Assembly: GCA_038868075.1 (NCBI GenBank) | Contig: JAWBXB010000001.1 | Location: 66,872-130,871 of the forward strand | Origin: Candidatus Bathyarchaeia archaeon | GTDB taxonomy: Archaea; Thermoproteota; Bathyarchaeia; Bathyarchaeales; DTEX01 | Direction of reading: 5' to 3' | DNA: 64,000 nt | Shown: piece by piece, positions 46,450-55,675 of the stretch | Position numbering within the stretch: the stretch's first letter is position 1 | Layout of the letters: every line of letters starts with the position of its first letter | The notes under the pieces: generated by a model | Database searches by the model: none | What the model was told of the DNA's origin: nothing | What the model saw: the letters and a program-made list of their open reading frames with translations, nothing else | Program-made: the position numbers and the translations under genes

Positions 46450-47178
46450 ATGTCGGTTTTCGCTGTTCCAGGAGCATATGATAGAGCCATCACCGTTTTC
46501 TCTCCAGACGGACGGCTCTTTCAAGTTGAATACGCACTAGAAACTGTTTATAGAGGTTCAACAATTATAGGCATAATGTGTCCCGAGGGCATTGTCATAG
46601 GAGCTGAAGAGAAAATTGAGTCTAAGCTCCAAAACCCAAAATTCAGCCAAAAAATATATGAGGTTGATGAGCATATCGGAGCCGCCGTGGTGGGTTTAAG
46701 CTCAGATGCCCGTGTACTAATCGATGAGGCTAGAATATATGCTCAAAGCAGCAGGCTCATGTATGATGAGTTAGTTGATGTGGAGATGGTTGCCAAAAGA
46801 ATTGGTGATATAAAGCAGATGTATACGCAGCATGGTGGCGTAAGGCCATTTGGCGTCTCAATAATATTTGCTGGCGTCGATAAGGGAGGAAGCCAGTTAT
46901 TCACGACCGATCCTAGCGGAACATATAGGGCATATAAAGCTGTCGCCATAGGAATTGGGCGGGAAACAGCTGAAAACATACTTAAAGAGGAGTATCGTGA
47001 CAACTTAACACTTGAGGAGGCTATAAAGCTGGGCGTTAAATGCTTATTAAAGTCGATGCAAGCTAGGGGTGAGCAACCTAGAATTAAAATCGCTATTGTT
47101 CCAGCTTCAACAAGAAGGTTTAGGCTATTAAGTGATGAAGAGGTTGAGAAGTATATAAAGGAAGTGCAGGGTAGCTGA
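46450..47178 (+). CDS. psmA: Proteasome alpha subunit
   Basis: 242 residues. The opening AYDRAITVFSPDGRLFQVEY is the proteasome alpha signature, and there is no N-terminal catalytic threonine, as expected for alpha rings that gate the 20S chamber. The YD-R gate motif is present. It heads the exosome block in the usual archaeal order (psmA, SBDS, rrp4). No beta subunit is in the window. Confidence 0.97.
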   Translation: MSVFAVPGAYDRAITVFSPDGRLFQVEYALETVYRGSTIIGIMCPEGIVIGAEEKIESKLQNPKFSQKIYEVDEHIGAAVVGLSSDARVLIDEARIYAQSSRLMYDELVDVEMVAKRIGDIKQMYTQHGGVRPFGVSIIFAGVDKGGSQLFTTDPSGTYRAYKAVAIGIGRETAENILKEEYRDNLTLEEAIKLGVKCLLKSMQARGEQPRIKIAIVPASTRRFRLLSDEEVEKYIKEVQGS

Positions 47179-47184
47179 AAAACG

Positions 47185-47874
47185 ATGAGCAAAAATTATA
47201 CTATTGCACGCATAAATATAGGCGGGGAAAACTTCGAGGTACTTGTTAAACCAGATCAAGCATTTGCATTCCGCAGCGGGAAGTCAATATCACTCTCAGA
47301 GGTATTAGTGGCGGAAGTAATATTTACTGATGCTAACAAAGGTTTAAGGGCGCCTGAAAAGAGGCTTAAGGAGGCTTTTGGAACAACCGATCCAATTGAA
47401 ATAGCTAAGATTATATTAAAGAAGGGATCATTACAGTTAACAACCCAGCAACGGAGGCAAATGATTGAAGAAAAGCGTAGACAAATAATAGATTTTATAT
47501 CGCGCAATGCCATCGATCCTAGAACCAAGCTCCCTCATCCGCCGACACGTATAGAACAAGCCCTTGAACAAGTGCGCTTCTCAATAGATCCGTTTAAAAG
47601 CGTGGAAGAACAAGCAAATGAAGCTATCAGAGCATTACGCGCAATTCTACCATTAAGTATTGAGAAAATGTCTCTGTCTGTCCGGATACCACCGGAGTAC
47701 GCCAGTAAAGCATATGGAACACTTAAGTCATTCGGCACGATAAAAAATGAGGCTTGGTTAAATGATGGATCCTTATCAGTAGTTCTCGAAATACCAGCGG
47801 GCTTTTATGGAACATTCTTAGAGAAGATGGGTGAGATGACACATGGAAGTGCTGAAATCAAAATTTTGAAGTAA
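47185..47874 (+). CDS. sdo1: Ribosome maturation protein SBDS (Sdo1)
   Basis: 229 residues. The N-terminal FYSH domain (ARINIGGENFEVLVKPDQ), then the central helical part (PPTRIEQALEQVRFSIDP), then a C-terminal ferredoxin-like domain. With EFL1-type GTPase the eukaryotic protein releases eIF6 from the 60S subunit. aIF6 is encoded in the same superoperon at 53339. It starts 6 bases after psmA. Confidence 0.96.
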   Translation: MSKNYTIARINIGGENFEVLVKPDQAFAFRSGKSISLSEVLVAEVIFTDANKGLRAPEKRLKEAFGTTDPIEIAKIILKKGSLQLTTQQRRQMIEEKRRQIIDFISRNAIDPRTKLPHPPTRIEQALEQVRFSIDPFKSVEEQANEAIRALRAILPLSIEKMSLSVRIPPEYASKAYGTLKSFGTIKNEAWLNDGSLSVVLEIPAGFYGTFLEKMGEMTHGSAEIKILK

Positions 47875-47908
47875 AAATGATTTTTATTAGATTGGTAGAG
47901 GGGTTGGT

Positions 47909-48601
47909 ATGTTTTATTTTGAAAATAGGCAGATTGTAACTCCCGGAGATCTTCTAGCTGAAGGGGATTACATAGCTGGTAATAACACGTATAAAGAGGG
48001 AAACAGAATTTATGCAAGTAGACTTGGACTTGTTGAATATGAGGGAAGAAACGTACAGGTTGTAGCATTAAATACTGTTTATATTCCCTCACCTAGAGAT
48101 CAAGTTATTGGTAAAATAGAGGATGTAAATATTAATGGTTGGACTGTTGATATAAATTCACCATATAAGGCTATTTTAAGAATTAATGAAGCCTTAAATA
48201 AGCCTTTTAGACAACAAAAAGATGATTTAACAAGTTTCCTTGATGTTGGGGACCTTATTCTTGCAAAGGTTATAGCATTTGATCGAACAACAGATCCTAT
48301 GCTTACAATACGTGAGCCAGGACTTGGAAAGATAACGCAGGGACAAATAATCAGGGTCTCCCCAGCTAAAATACCTAGAATAATTGGGCGTAAGGCTTCA
48401 ATGATAAATATGCTTAAAAGAGAGACTGAATGTAAAATAACAGTTGGACAGAATGGCATAATATTAATTTCTGGGCCAAGTCCGGAACATGAGAGATTAG
48501 CCATAATAGCTATTGAAAAGATAGCACAGGAGGCGCATACAACAGGGTTAACTGATCGGATAGCCGAGATGATAAGAAGGGAGAAGGGTGTAAAGCTATG
48601 A
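47909..48601 (+). CDS. rrp4: Exosome RNA-binding subunit Rrp4
   Basis: 230 residues. An N-terminal domain ([15 protein letters not shown]), an S1 domain around residues 62-140 ([17 protein letters not shown]), and a KH domain ([14 protein letters not shown]) are in the family order. It caps the Rrp41/Rrp42 ring and feeds RNA into it. The stop overlaps the start of rrp41 (ATGA). Confidence 0.97.
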   Translation: MFYFENRQIVTPGDLLAEGDYIAGNNTYKEGNRIYASRLGLVEYEGRNVQVVALNTVYIPSPRDQVIGKIEDVNINGWTVDINSPYKAILRINEALNKPFRQQKDDLTSFLDVGDLILAKVIAFDRTTDPMLTIREPGLGKITQGQIIRVSPAKIPRIIGRKASMINMLKRETECKITVGQNGIILISGPSPEHERLAIIAIEKIAQEAHTTGLTDRIAEMIRREKGVKL

Positions 48602-49341
48602 CAAGTAAAATTAAATTAATTGATGAAAATGGTTTAAGGGTTGATGGTCGTAAACCAAACGAGCTCAGACCTATAAGAATGGAGGTTGGCGTATTAAGTA
48701 ATGCTGATGGCTCAGCATATATTGAGCAAGGAAAAAGTAAGATCCTTGCTGCTGTTTATGGTCCTAGGGAAGTGCATCCACGCCATCTAGCCCTTCCAGA
48801 TAGAGCCCTCTTAAGATGTAGGTATCATATGGCTCCATTCTCCGTCGAAGAACGAAAATCCCCAGCGCCCTCAAGACGTGAAATAGAGCTCTCAAAAGTC
48901 ATAAGGGAAGCTCTTGAGCCAGCAATATTCCTTGAAAAGTTTCCAAGAACATCCATAGATATTTTCATTGAGGTCCTGCAGGCTGACGGTGGGACAAGAT
49001 GTGCGGGTATAACTGTCGCCGCTTTAGCTCTGGCTGACGCTGGGATACCCATGAGGGATCTTGTAGTTGCATGTGCAGCTGGAAAAGTTGATGGGGTCCT
49101 TGTTCTAGATCCTAATGACATTGAGGATAAGGAGGGAGAAGCCGATGTACCAGTCGCCTACATGCCCAATTTAGACATGATCTCCCTCTTACAAATGGAT
49201 GGACTATTAACGGTCAAAGAATTTGAACGGGCATTAGACCTCGCAATCGAAGGCTGTAAGCAAATATATAAGCTTCAGAAAGAGGCTTTGAAGGCCAGGT
49301 ATTTGACAATTAAAGAGGAGGTTGAAACATGTCTTCAATAA
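48598..49341 (+). CDS. rrp41: Exosome catalytic subunit Rrp41
   Basis: 247 residues of RNase PH fold. [16 protein letters not shown] opens the domain. [10 protein letters not shown] and the later [10 protein letters not shown] hold substrate- and phosphate-binding residues, and [10 protein letters not shown] contains the catalytic acidic residue. It degrades RNA from the 3' end using phosphate, together with Rrp42. It overlaps both neighbours by a few bases, so translation is coupled. Confidence 0.97.
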   Translation: MTSKIKLIDENGLRVDGRKPNELRPIRMEVGVLSNADGSAYIEQGKSKILAAVYGPREVHPRHLALPDRALLRCRYHMAPFSVEERKSPAPSRREIELSKVIREALEPAIFLEKFPRTSIDIFIEVLQADGGTRCAGITVAALALADAGIPMRDLVVACAAGKVDGVLVLDPNDIEDKEGEADVPVAYMPNLDMISLLQMDGLLTVKEFERALDLAIEGCKQIYKLQKEALKARYLTIKEEVETCLQ

Positions 49342-50126
49342 TGGTTTCGCGCATAAGGCAGAAGCAGATATACCAGATGATTGCAAGTGGAAGGAGACTT
49401 GATGGTAGGGGGCTCACTGACTACCGCCCAATTAAAATAGAGATTGGATTGATTGAGAAGGCTGAGGGTTCGGCGCGAGTTCTACTTGGCAAGACGGAGG
49501 TTATTGCGGGAGTTAAAGTTGAAATAGGTGAGCCATTCCCAGATAGACCCAATGAGGGGGTCCTCACAGTCAATTCAGAGTTTGTTCCACTAGCTTCACC
49601 AGAATTTGAGGCTGGACCCCCAAGCGAAGAATCAATTGAACTCGCCAGAGTTGTTGATAGGGGTATACGTGAATCCCAAGCAATCGACCTCGAAAAACTT
49701 TGTTTAATCCCGGGGAAGAAAGTTTATGTTATATTTATTGACATTTATGTTCTTAATCATGATGGAAACTTAATAGATGCTTCGGCTCTAGCATCTTTAG
49801 CCGCCTTACTAAACACTAGAGTACCGATACATATCGTTGAGAATGGCGAAGTTAAAAGAGGGGATGGATACATGCCATTACCTATAAAAAACTATCCGAT
49901 AGCCATAACATTTGCAAATATAAGTGATAAGTTAGTTATTGACCCATGGCTTGAAGAGGAAGAAGTTATGAATGCACGATTAACAATAACATTTGATAAG
50001 GATGGGAAGATATGCGCCATACAGAAAGGCGGTCAGGGGGCTCTAACGCCAAAGCAAATTATGGAAGCCGCTCTTATAGCTAAAGATAAATCTGAGGAAT
50101 TAAGAAAATTAGTGGTGAAATACTGA
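49329..50126 (+). CDS. rrp42: Exosome subunit Rrp42
   Basis: 265 residues, RNase PH fold without the catalytic set of Rrp41. [33 protein letters not shown] and LDVNDVNHDGN-like text ([12 protein letters not shown]) are typical of the inactive partner. It supports the hexameric ring. Start may also be Met5. Its stop is joined to the eL43 start (TGATG). Confidence 0.97.
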   Translation: MSSIMVSRIRQKQIYQMIASGRRLDGRGLTDYRPIKIEIGLIEKAEGSARVLLGKTEVIAGVKVEIGEPFPDRPNEGVLTVNSEFVPLASPEFEAGPPSEESIELARVVDRGIRESQAIDLEKLCLIPGKKVYVIFIDIYVLNHDGNLIDASALASLAALLNTRVPIHIVENGEVKRGDGYMPLPIKNYPIAITFANISDKLVIDPWLEEEEVMNARLTITFDKDGKICAIQKGGQGALTPKQIMEAALIAKDKSEELRKLVVKY

Positions 50127-50386
50127 TGGGTAAGAGAACAAAGAAAATTGGTCCAGCAAGAGGCTTCGGCCCAAGATATGGTGTATCGGTTAGAAAACGT
50201 TACATTAGCATAGTCTCTGAGATGAGAAGGGCACATATATGCCCGCAATGTGGATTTAAATCTGTTCGTAGAGAAAGCGTCGGCATATGGGTCTGTAGAA
50301 AATGCGGTTTCAAGTTCGCTGGCGGAGCCTATACGCCTATGACTAAAATCGGCACAGTAGCTGAACAAACCGCTAAAGGCACCTAA
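50126..50386 (+). CDS. rpl37ae: 50S ribosomal protein eL43 (L37Ae)
   Basis: 86 residues with the zinc-binding pairs CPQC and CRKC and the opening KIGPARGFGPRYGVSVRKR, all typical of eL43. It usually precedes rpoP in archaea; here the next 37 bases hold no rpoP and the Brix gene follows. Confidence 0.97.
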   Translation: MGKRTKKIGPARGFGPRYGVSVRKRYISIVSEMRRAHICPQCGFKSVRRESVGIWVCRKCGFKFAGGAYTPMTKIGTVAEQTAKGT

Positions 50387-50423
50387 AGGGGAAACGGAAA
50401 TTAGTAAGGGATTACATATAAAA

Positions 50424-50975
50424 ATGATTCTTTTAACGACTTCACATAGACCTACTAGAAGAGTCAGAAGCTTATGTAATGATCTTGCGCGTTCAATACC
50501 TGGATTAATTAGAGTTAATCGTGGAAAGATGAGTTTGCTGGATATCGCTGAGAAAACAGCTCAGTTAAATGCCGAAAAATTTGCTATTATTGATAGATGG
50601 AAGGGCGGTCCCGGCAGAATAAGATTCTTTAAGATAACTGGTGAAGGATTTGAGGAGGAACCGCCGCGCCTGTATATTTCAGGCGTGAAATTACGTAGGG
50701 AGTTTAAAACATCAGTTTGGAAGGAGGATTTTAATCTAATATTTATAGATGCATTTGAGATAATGAACCCAGATATAGAGAAGCTTAAATTAAGTCTTTC
50801 AGAGTTCTTTGAGTTGCCAATACTTAACTTAGGACCTGAAACAATAGATTATGAAGCTTACATGCGTATTGCAGCGGGAGAAGATTGCTGGGCTTACATT
50901 TCATTTTTCCTTCTACCAAGAAAAATTGAGATTGGACCACGTATAAAGATCTCTCATGTGGTGTGGAATGTATGA
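50424..50975 (+). CDS. Brix-domain ribosome biogenesis protein
   Basis: 183 residues. ILLTTSHRPTRRVRSLCNDL and IIDRWKGGPGRIRFF are the Brix-domain hallmarks. Archaeal forms are single-domain and relate to eukaryotic Imp4/Rpf factors for rRNA processing. The stop overlaps the ATG of the second Pcc1-like gene. Confidence 0.92.
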   Translation: MILLTTSHRPTRRVRSLCNDLARSIPGLIRVNRGKMSLLDIAEKTAQLNAEKFAIIDRWKGGPGRIRFFKITGEGFEEEPPRLYISGVKLRREFKTSVWKEDFNLIFIDAFEIMNPDIEKLKLSLSEFFELPILNLGPETIDYEAYMRIAAGEDCWAYISFFLLPRKIEIGPRIKISHVVWNV

Positions 50976-51247
50976 TTAGGGAAGCCCATGCAATCCTACG
51001 CCTTGAATTCCCAACTGAGAAGGAAGCTGAAATAATAAGCAGATCCATTTGGCCGGAGACTGAAAGCGCTGCTAAATATCGTTCAAAAGTTAAGGCTATT
51101 AGGGAGAGTAATCGTATTATGCTAATTTTTGAGTCAAAGGATATGACATCGCTCAGAGCGTCAATAAACTCTTATTTGAACTGGATTATGCTTCTAAGGA
51201 ATATTTATGGCTTCCTAGAGGATCAAGAAAGAGGGATGCAAGTATAA
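50972..51247 (+). CDS. Pcc1-like protein (second copy)
   Basis: About 91 residues from ATG 50972, which overlaps the Brix stop (ATGA). An upstream ATG at 50963 is also open. EAHAILRLEFPTEKEAEIIS, then a helix SLRASINSYLNWIMLLRNI, fit the Pcc1 fold and are about equally like the protein at 46100. Two Pcc1 paralogues, one possibly a Gon7-like partner, are known in some archaeal lineages. A distinct role is inferred. Confidence 0.77.
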   Translation: MIREAHAILRLEFPTEKEAEIISRSIWPETESAAKYRSKVKAIRESNRIMLIFESKDMTSLRASINSYLNWIMLLRNIYGFLEDQERGMQV

Positions 51248-51250
51248 TTT

Positions 51251-51568
51251 ATGGGTAATAAAAATAAAGTCCGAGAAATAGCTCTGGGACGTATTAAGCA
51301 GTTGTTTAATCTAGCATTTGAAGTACTTGATAAAAGACCAGATTTATCCCAGAGATATGTTGAAATAGCGAGAAGAATATCTATGCGTACTAGAACCCGC
51401 ATACCGAGAGAAAACCGTCTTTTAATATGTAGGCATTGTAAAAAGTTCATTTTCCCCGGAGTTAGCTCACGCGTTCGCCTACAGCCCAGAAGGGAACCAC
51501 ATATTGTTATTACATGCTTATACTGTAGCAAACATACCAGAATACCGTTGAAGAGAGAGAAGAAATAA
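51251..51568 (+). CDS. rnp4: Ribonuclease P protein component 4 (Rpp21)
   Basis: 105 residues with a zinc ribbon made of CRHC and CLYC, preceded by a helical part with RRISMRTRTRIP. It is the archaeal homologue of Rpp21/Rpr2 and acts with Rpp29 in RNase P, which matures tRNA 5' ends. It starts 3 bases after the Pcc1-like gene and overlaps the YhbY gene by one base. Confidence 0.94.
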   Translation: MGNKNKVREIALGRIKQLFNLAFEVLDKRPDLSQRYVEIARRISMRTRTRIPRENRLLICRHCKKFIFPGVSSRVRLQPRREPHIVITCLYCSKHTRIPLKREKK

Positions 51569-51843
51569 TGCGGAGAGATCTAACTCAAATGAGAAAAACA
51601 CCTCTAAAGCCAACAGTGCATATAGGAAAAAATGGAGTAACAGATGCTCAGATAAAAGAAATCATTAAGCAGCTTGAGGCTAGAGGAAAGATTAAAGTTA
51701 AAGTTTTGAAAACAGCCTTAATAAGCGAAACTGTAGAGAGCATTGCCCAGAAAGTATCTTCAAAAACAGATTCAAGAATAATCCAGATAATTGGTCACAC
51801 ATCACACTTTATAAGCCAAGAAAAAGAAGAAACTTTGAAGTGA
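51568..51843 (+). CDS. YhbY/CRS1-type RNA-binding protein
   Basis: 91 residues. KPTVHIGKNGVTDAQIKEI with the later IIQIIGH match the CRM/YhbY fold (GxxG-like loop GKNG). Found in bacteria on pre-50S particles. In archaea it usually lies in this operon. The RNA target is unknown. Confidence 0.93.
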   Translation: MRRDLTQMRKTPLKPTVHIGKNGVTDAQIKEIIKQLEARGKIKVKVLKTALISETVESIAQKVSSKTDSRIIQIIGHTSHFISQEKEETLK

Positions 51844-52032
51844 AGGAAAAAGCCTGAGGAAAACTCTCCTATTTCAACGATATAATCAAAGCATAATGAA
51901 GAGCATTGGATCGGCATGAGCTTCCATTTCTTAGCAGAATGAGATTGCTGTGAAATTTAAGATTTAGCAAATAAGTATTTATAAGACTCTCTTTAGAATA
52001 GTGAAAGAGAAAATGGTGAGGAATGAATAGCA

Positions 52033-52488
52033 TTGCCAACACCATACGATGTGCCCCCATCAATATTAATAGAACGATTAGCGGAGTATCTAAAAAACAA
52101 TATTGATGTAATTGAGCCGCCTGAATGGGCACTATATGTTAAGACAGGTGTTCATGCGAGTAGGGCACCGCAGAATCCAGATTGGTGGTATATTCGGTGC
52201 GCATCCCTACTCAGAAAAATCTATATTGATGGACCCATAGGTGTGGAGCATTTACGTTCTGAGTATGGTGGGAGAAAAGATAGAGGTACAAGACCCGAGC
52301 ATACAAGGAAGGGTAGCGGAGCAATAATTAGAAGAGCGCTTCAACAACTTGAAAAAGCTGGGTTAATAGAGACAGTAAAGGGTAGAGGAAGAGTTATTAC
52401 TTCCGAGGGAAGAAGACTACTTGATTCTCTTTCAGCGGAGATCAAGAGAGAGTTAGAAAAAATCAACCCATCTCTGAGTAAATATTGA
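52033..52488 (+). CDS. rps19e: 30S ribosomal protein eS19
   Basis: 151 residues from a TTG start at 52033: MPTPYDVPPSILIERLAEYL, then PDWWYIRCASLLRKIY and the end LEKAGLIETVKGRGRVIT, typical of eS19. No ATG in frame lies nearby upstream, so TTG is well supported. A 190-base gap after the YhbY gene suggests a new promoter for this part of the superoperon. Confidence 0.96.
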   Translation: MPTPYDVPPSILIERLAEYLKNNIDVIEPPEWALYVKTGVHASRAPQNPDWWYIRCASLLRKIYIDGPIGVEHLRSEYGGRKDRGTRPEHTRKGSGAIIRRALQQLEKAGLIETVKGRGRVITSEGRRLLDSLSAEIKRELEKINPSLSKY

Positions 52489-52504
52489 TTTAGGAGGGGT
52501 TTAA

Positions 52505-52840
52505 ATGAGCTTCAGTGACGAAGAGCTTGAGGCAATAAAAAGACGAAAGCTGATAGAGCTCCAGCAAAGAATATTACAGGAGCAGGAGGCTGCTGAAGCG
52601 CAGAGGAGACTTGAGGCGCAAAAGCAATCTATATTAAGGATGATACTTACGCCGGAGGCTAGGCAGAGACTTACAAATTTGAAGATGGTTAAACCGGATT
52701 TTGCATCGCAACTGGAGATACAGCTTATACAGATTGCACAGCAGGGAAAGATAAGCATACCTATCAATGATGAACAATTAAAGGAGATCTTAAGAAGATT
52801 ACAAGACGGAAAAAGGGAGATTCAAATAAGGAGGATATAG
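52505..52840 (+). CDS. DNA-binding protein of the PDCD5 family
   Basis: 111 residues. [19 protein letters not shown], then helices ending [13 protein letters not shown] and EILRRLQDG are the PDCD5/TFAR19 pattern: a three-helix core with flexible ends. It lies between eS19 and eL39, as in many archaea. Role on DNA or ribosome not settled. Confidence 0.95.
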   Translation: MSFSDEELEAIKRRKLIELQQRILQEQEAAEAQRRLEAQKQSILRMILTPEARQRLTNLKMVKPDFASQLEIQLIQIAQQGKISIPINDEQLKEILRRLQDGKREIQIRRI

Positions 52841-52844
52841 GAAT

Positions 52845-52997
52845 TTGGCTAGACATAAGCCTCTTGCAAAAAAGCTTAGGTTAATAAGTGCCGGCAAAGA
52901 GAATAAGCCTGTACCTTCATGGGTTATAGCGAAAACTCTTGGTAAAATCACCAGGATACCAAAGAGACATTGGAGGAGAACTAAAATAAGGGCTTAG
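52845..52997 (+). CDS. rpl39e: 50S ribosomal protein eL39
   Basis: 50 residues from TTG 52845: [20 protein letters not shown], then [11 protein letters not shown] and [13 protein letters not shown], stop TAG 52995-52997. Basic, tryptophan-bearing and very short, exactly as in the family. AAATAAGGAGGATA lies just upstream as ribosome binding site. It is a real gene despite its length. Confidence 0.95.
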   Translation: MARHKPLAKKLRLISAGKENKPVPSWVIAKTLGKITRIPKRHWRRTKIRA

Positions 52998-53009
52998 GAG
53001 CGAATTTAA

Positions 53010-53336
53010 ATGAGTGAAGAGAGAGGAAGAGAGTCAAGATCGAGCGAGGAGAAAAAAGAGTCTGAAGAGGAAATAGTGGAAGAACGTGTGTACACTATTC
53101 CGCTCAGTAGAGCATGGATCATGCCCGTCTCTAAACGGGCTCCGAGAGCAGTGCGCATACTCAGAGCATTTATCAAAAGACATATGAAGACTGAGGATAA
53201 CTCCATAATAATATCAAAAGAGGTCAATGAGAAGATATGGAGCAGAGGGATTGAGAGACCGCCACGTAAAATTAGGGTGCGGGTTGTAAAAGACAAAGAC
53301 GGGTTAATAACCGTCTATTCTGCTGAAGGAGAATAA
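53010..53336 (+). CDS. rpl31e: 50S ribosomal protein eL31 with acidic N-terminal extension
   Basis: 108 residues. The core from about residue 27 (VYTIPLSRAWIMPVSKRAPR, RAFIKRHMK, IWSRGIERPPRKIRV) is eL31. The first 26 residues are an extra, very acidic segment rich in Glu and Ser, not usual for short archaeal eL31. The next gene starts 2 bases after the stop. Confidence 0.95.
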   Translation: MSEERGRESRSSEEKKESEEEIVEERVYTIPLSRAWIMPVSKRAPRAVRILRAFIKRHMKTEDNSIIISKEVNEKIWSRGIERPPRKIRVRVVKDKDGLITVYSAEGE

Positions 53337-53338
53337 TC

Positions 53339-54019
53339 ATGGCGCTATTTCTTTTAGACGTGTTTGGTAGCGCGAGTATAGGAGTATTTATGCGTGCAAC
53401 AGATGAATTTCTTATGGTGCCGAATCAGCTTCCAGAGAATACTATAAGAAATCTTGAAAAATGGTTTGGAATAGAGATAATAAAAACGAATATAGGGGGA
53501 TCAGTGCTAATAGGCTCGCTTATCTGCGCCAATTCATACGGCATAATTCTACCACATTCTGTGGGGGACGAGGAAATCGCGATTTTGAGAAGATTAACAG
53601 ATGTGAATATTGTTGTGATGGAAGATAGCAAAAAAACAGCCTTCGGAAACCTTATTCTGGCTAATGATTATGGCGCAATTGTTGATCCCAGATTAAAGAA
53701 GAACGAAATTAAAGTGATATCTGAAGCATTAAATGTGGAAGTTGTGCCAGGGGAAATAGCTGGGTTGCCTTATGTGGGCTCGCTCGCCGTCGCAACAAAT
53801 AGGGGAGTTTTAGCTCATCCATTAATTAAGCCGGAGGAAGAAAAACTTTTAGGTGAGATTTTGAAAACTCCAGTTAGTGTTGGAACAATTAACTGTGGGA
53901 TTCCATATATAGGCACGGGATTGATAGGGAATAGCCACGTTGCAGTTGCAGGTTCATTAACAACCGGTCCTGAATTATATATAATAGGTCAGGCTTTAAA
54001 GGTGGCTGGTGAAAAATGA
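53339..54019 (+). CDS. eif6: Translation initiation factor aIF6
   Basis: 226 residues with the internal pseudo-fivefold repeat of the family (SVLIGSLICANSYGIILP, NLILANDYGAIVDP, LAVATNRGVLAHP). It binds the large subunit and blocks joining to the small subunit until released. It overlaps the LX gene by four bases (ATGA). Confidence 0.97.
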   Translation: MALFLLDVFGSASIGVFMRATDEFLMVPNQLPENTIRNLEKWFGIEIIKTNIGGSVLIGSLICANSYGIILPHSVGDEEIAILRRLTDVNIVVMEDSKKTAFGNLILANDYGAIVDPRLKKNEIKVISEALNVEVVPGEIAGLPYVGSLAVATNRGVLAHPLIKPEEEKLLGEILKTPVSVGTINCGIPYIGTGLIGNSHVAVAGSLTTGPELYIIGQALKVAGEK

Positions 54020-54213
54020 GTGAAGTTAAAGTTTACAGGGTTACTGGTAAAATTACTAAATCAAATTTTAAAACAATTTTTAGGAAGGAAATTAGGGCTT
54101 TAAAGCCTGAGCACGCCATAGAGGAGATATATAAGATAATTGGCAGTAAGCATAGAGTTAAACGCTTTCATATAAAAATCATTAATATCGAGGAGACATC
54201 TAAGAGACATTAA
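54016..54213 (+). CDS. rpl18a: 50S ribosomal protein LX (eL20/L18a)
   Basis: 65 residues. VKVYRVTGKITKSNFKTIFR, then EIRALKPEHAIEEIYKIIGS and KHRVKR are the archaeal LX pattern. Translation is coupled to eif6 by the ATGA overlap. Confidence 0.95.
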   Translation: MSEVKVYRVTGKITKSNFKTIFRKEIRALKPEHAIEEIYKIIGSKHRVKRFHIKIINIEETSKRH

Positions 54214-54256
54214 TTTATTTAAGAGAACAGCATTTATAATCTAGGTGGCCTATTTA

Positions 54257-54685
54257 ATGTCAGAGAGAGCAGAAGATGAGGTTAGAAGACTTATAGTTGA
54301 GCTTAGAATACTTGAAAGCACAGCTGAATATCTACAGGCAAGAGCGAATCTTATTAATGCCGCCTTAACAGAACTTAACCTAGCCAGCATGTCACTTGAG
54401 GGTATTGAGAGAAAGGATTCCGATTCGATCTTTGTTCCAATAGGCGGGGGCTCCTATATTAAGGCTAGACTTGAGAACACTGATAAAATTGTTTATGGGA
54501 TAGGAGCTGGGATAGCCATTGAGAAAACAATAAAAGAGGCAAGGGAGGATATAGCAAACCGGATAAATGAGTTAAATAGGGCTAAGGCAGCTTTGGAGCA
54601 GCAATTGAGTCAGGTCATATCTAAGCTACAAGAGGGACAAAGCAGATTTCAAGAACTAACATCCATGCTTAGAAGAAAGGGTTAA
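54257..54685 (+). CDS. pfdA: Prefoldin alpha subunit
   Basis: About 142 residues from ATG 54257 (an in-frame ATG lies at 54245). Two long helices with heptads flank a beta hairpin region (FVPIGGGSYIKARLENTDKI), as in the alpha subunit. Prefoldin hands unfolded proteins to the thermosome, two genes of which are in this window. It is followed by ftsY after 14 bases. Confidence 0.92.
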   Translation: MSERAEDEVRRLIVELRILESTAEYLQARANLINAALTELNLASMSLEGIERKDSDSIFVPIGGGSYIKARLENTDKIVYGIGAGIAIEKTIKEAREDIANRINELNRAKAALEQQLSQVISKLQEGQSRFQELTSMLRRKG

Positions 54686-54699
54686 GAGAGAAAAGCACA

Positions 54700-55611
54700 A
54701 TGTTTGAGAAGCTACGTGAAACGCTAAGTGGATTCATAAGTAAAATCTCAAGTGTTGAGCTTAAGCCGGAGAACTTAAGCGAGATACTTTGGGAGCTTAA
54801 GCTTTCACTTTTAGAGAATGATGTCGCATTAATTGTTGCTGAATATATCTGCGCAGAGATTGAGAAGAAACTTTCCGGCGTAAAGGTTAGTAGATTGGAG
54901 GATAAACGTAAAATAGTAAAGGAAACATTAAAAACTATCCTTCTAAATTTGCTTGAAGCACCATATAGGATAGATATTATTAAATTAGTTGAGAGAAAGC
55001 GAAGTATAAGGGAGCCATGCATAATGGTTTTCGTTGGAATAAATGGAACTGGAAAAACAACTACGATAGCTAAAATAGCTAATCTACTGCTTAAAAAGGG
55101 ATACTCGGTTGTTTTAGCATGTAGTGACACATTTAGAGCTGGTTCCATAGAGCAGCTTGAACAGCATGCTAAGAGACTTGGCATCCCAATGGTTAAACAT
55201 AAATATGGTTCAGATCCAGCTGCCGTAGCCTATGATGCGGTTCAGTATGCGAAGGCAAGGGGAATTAATGCCGTCCTTATTGACACGGCGGGAAGAATGC
55301 AAACAAATAAAAACCTGATGGCTGAGATGGAGAAGATAATTCGGGTTGTTAAGCCAGATTTAACAATATTTGTTGGAGATGCGCTAGCTGGGAACGATGC
55401 TGTCTCGCAAGCGGAGGAGTTTAGTCAGTACATTGATATAAGTGGTTCAATATTAACGAAAATGGATGCTGATGCTAAAGGCGGAGCCGCTATATCAATA
55501 TCTTATGTGACAAAGAAGCCGATACTTTTTATAGGGGTAGGACAGAAATATGATGATATAGAGTTATTTAAACCTGAAGTAATAGTAGACCGGATAATAG
55601 GTTCATTTTAA
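54700..55611 (+). CDS. ftsY: Signal recognition particle receptor FtsY
   Basis: 303 residues. An N domain (about 1-95), then the GTPase G domain: G1 GINGTGKTTT near residue 111, DTFRAGS, G3 DTAGRMQ, and G4 TKMDADAKGG. It meets the SRP at the membrane. The N-terminal acidic extension found in bacterial FtsY is absent, as in archaea. It ends the superoperon. Confidence 0.96.
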   Translation: MFEKLRETLSGFISKISSVELKPENLSEILWELKLSLLENDVALIVAEYICAEIEKKLSGVKVSRLEDKRKIVKETLKTILLNLLEAPYRIDIIKLVERKRSIREPCIMVFVGINGTGKTTTIAKIANLLLKKGYSVVLACSDTFRAGSIEQLEQHAKRLGIPMVKHKYGSDPAAVAYDAVQYAKARGINAVLIDTAGRMQTNKNLMAEMEKIIRVVKPDLTIFVGDALAGNDAVSQAEEFSQYIDISGSILTKMDADAKGGAAISISYVTKKPILFIGVGQKYDDIELFKPEVIVDRIIGSF

Positions 55612-55675
55612 AATTGTTTAGAAATGGTTAAGTAATACGTTTTCACCCTCTAATTCTCGTTTAGGAGAAGATACC

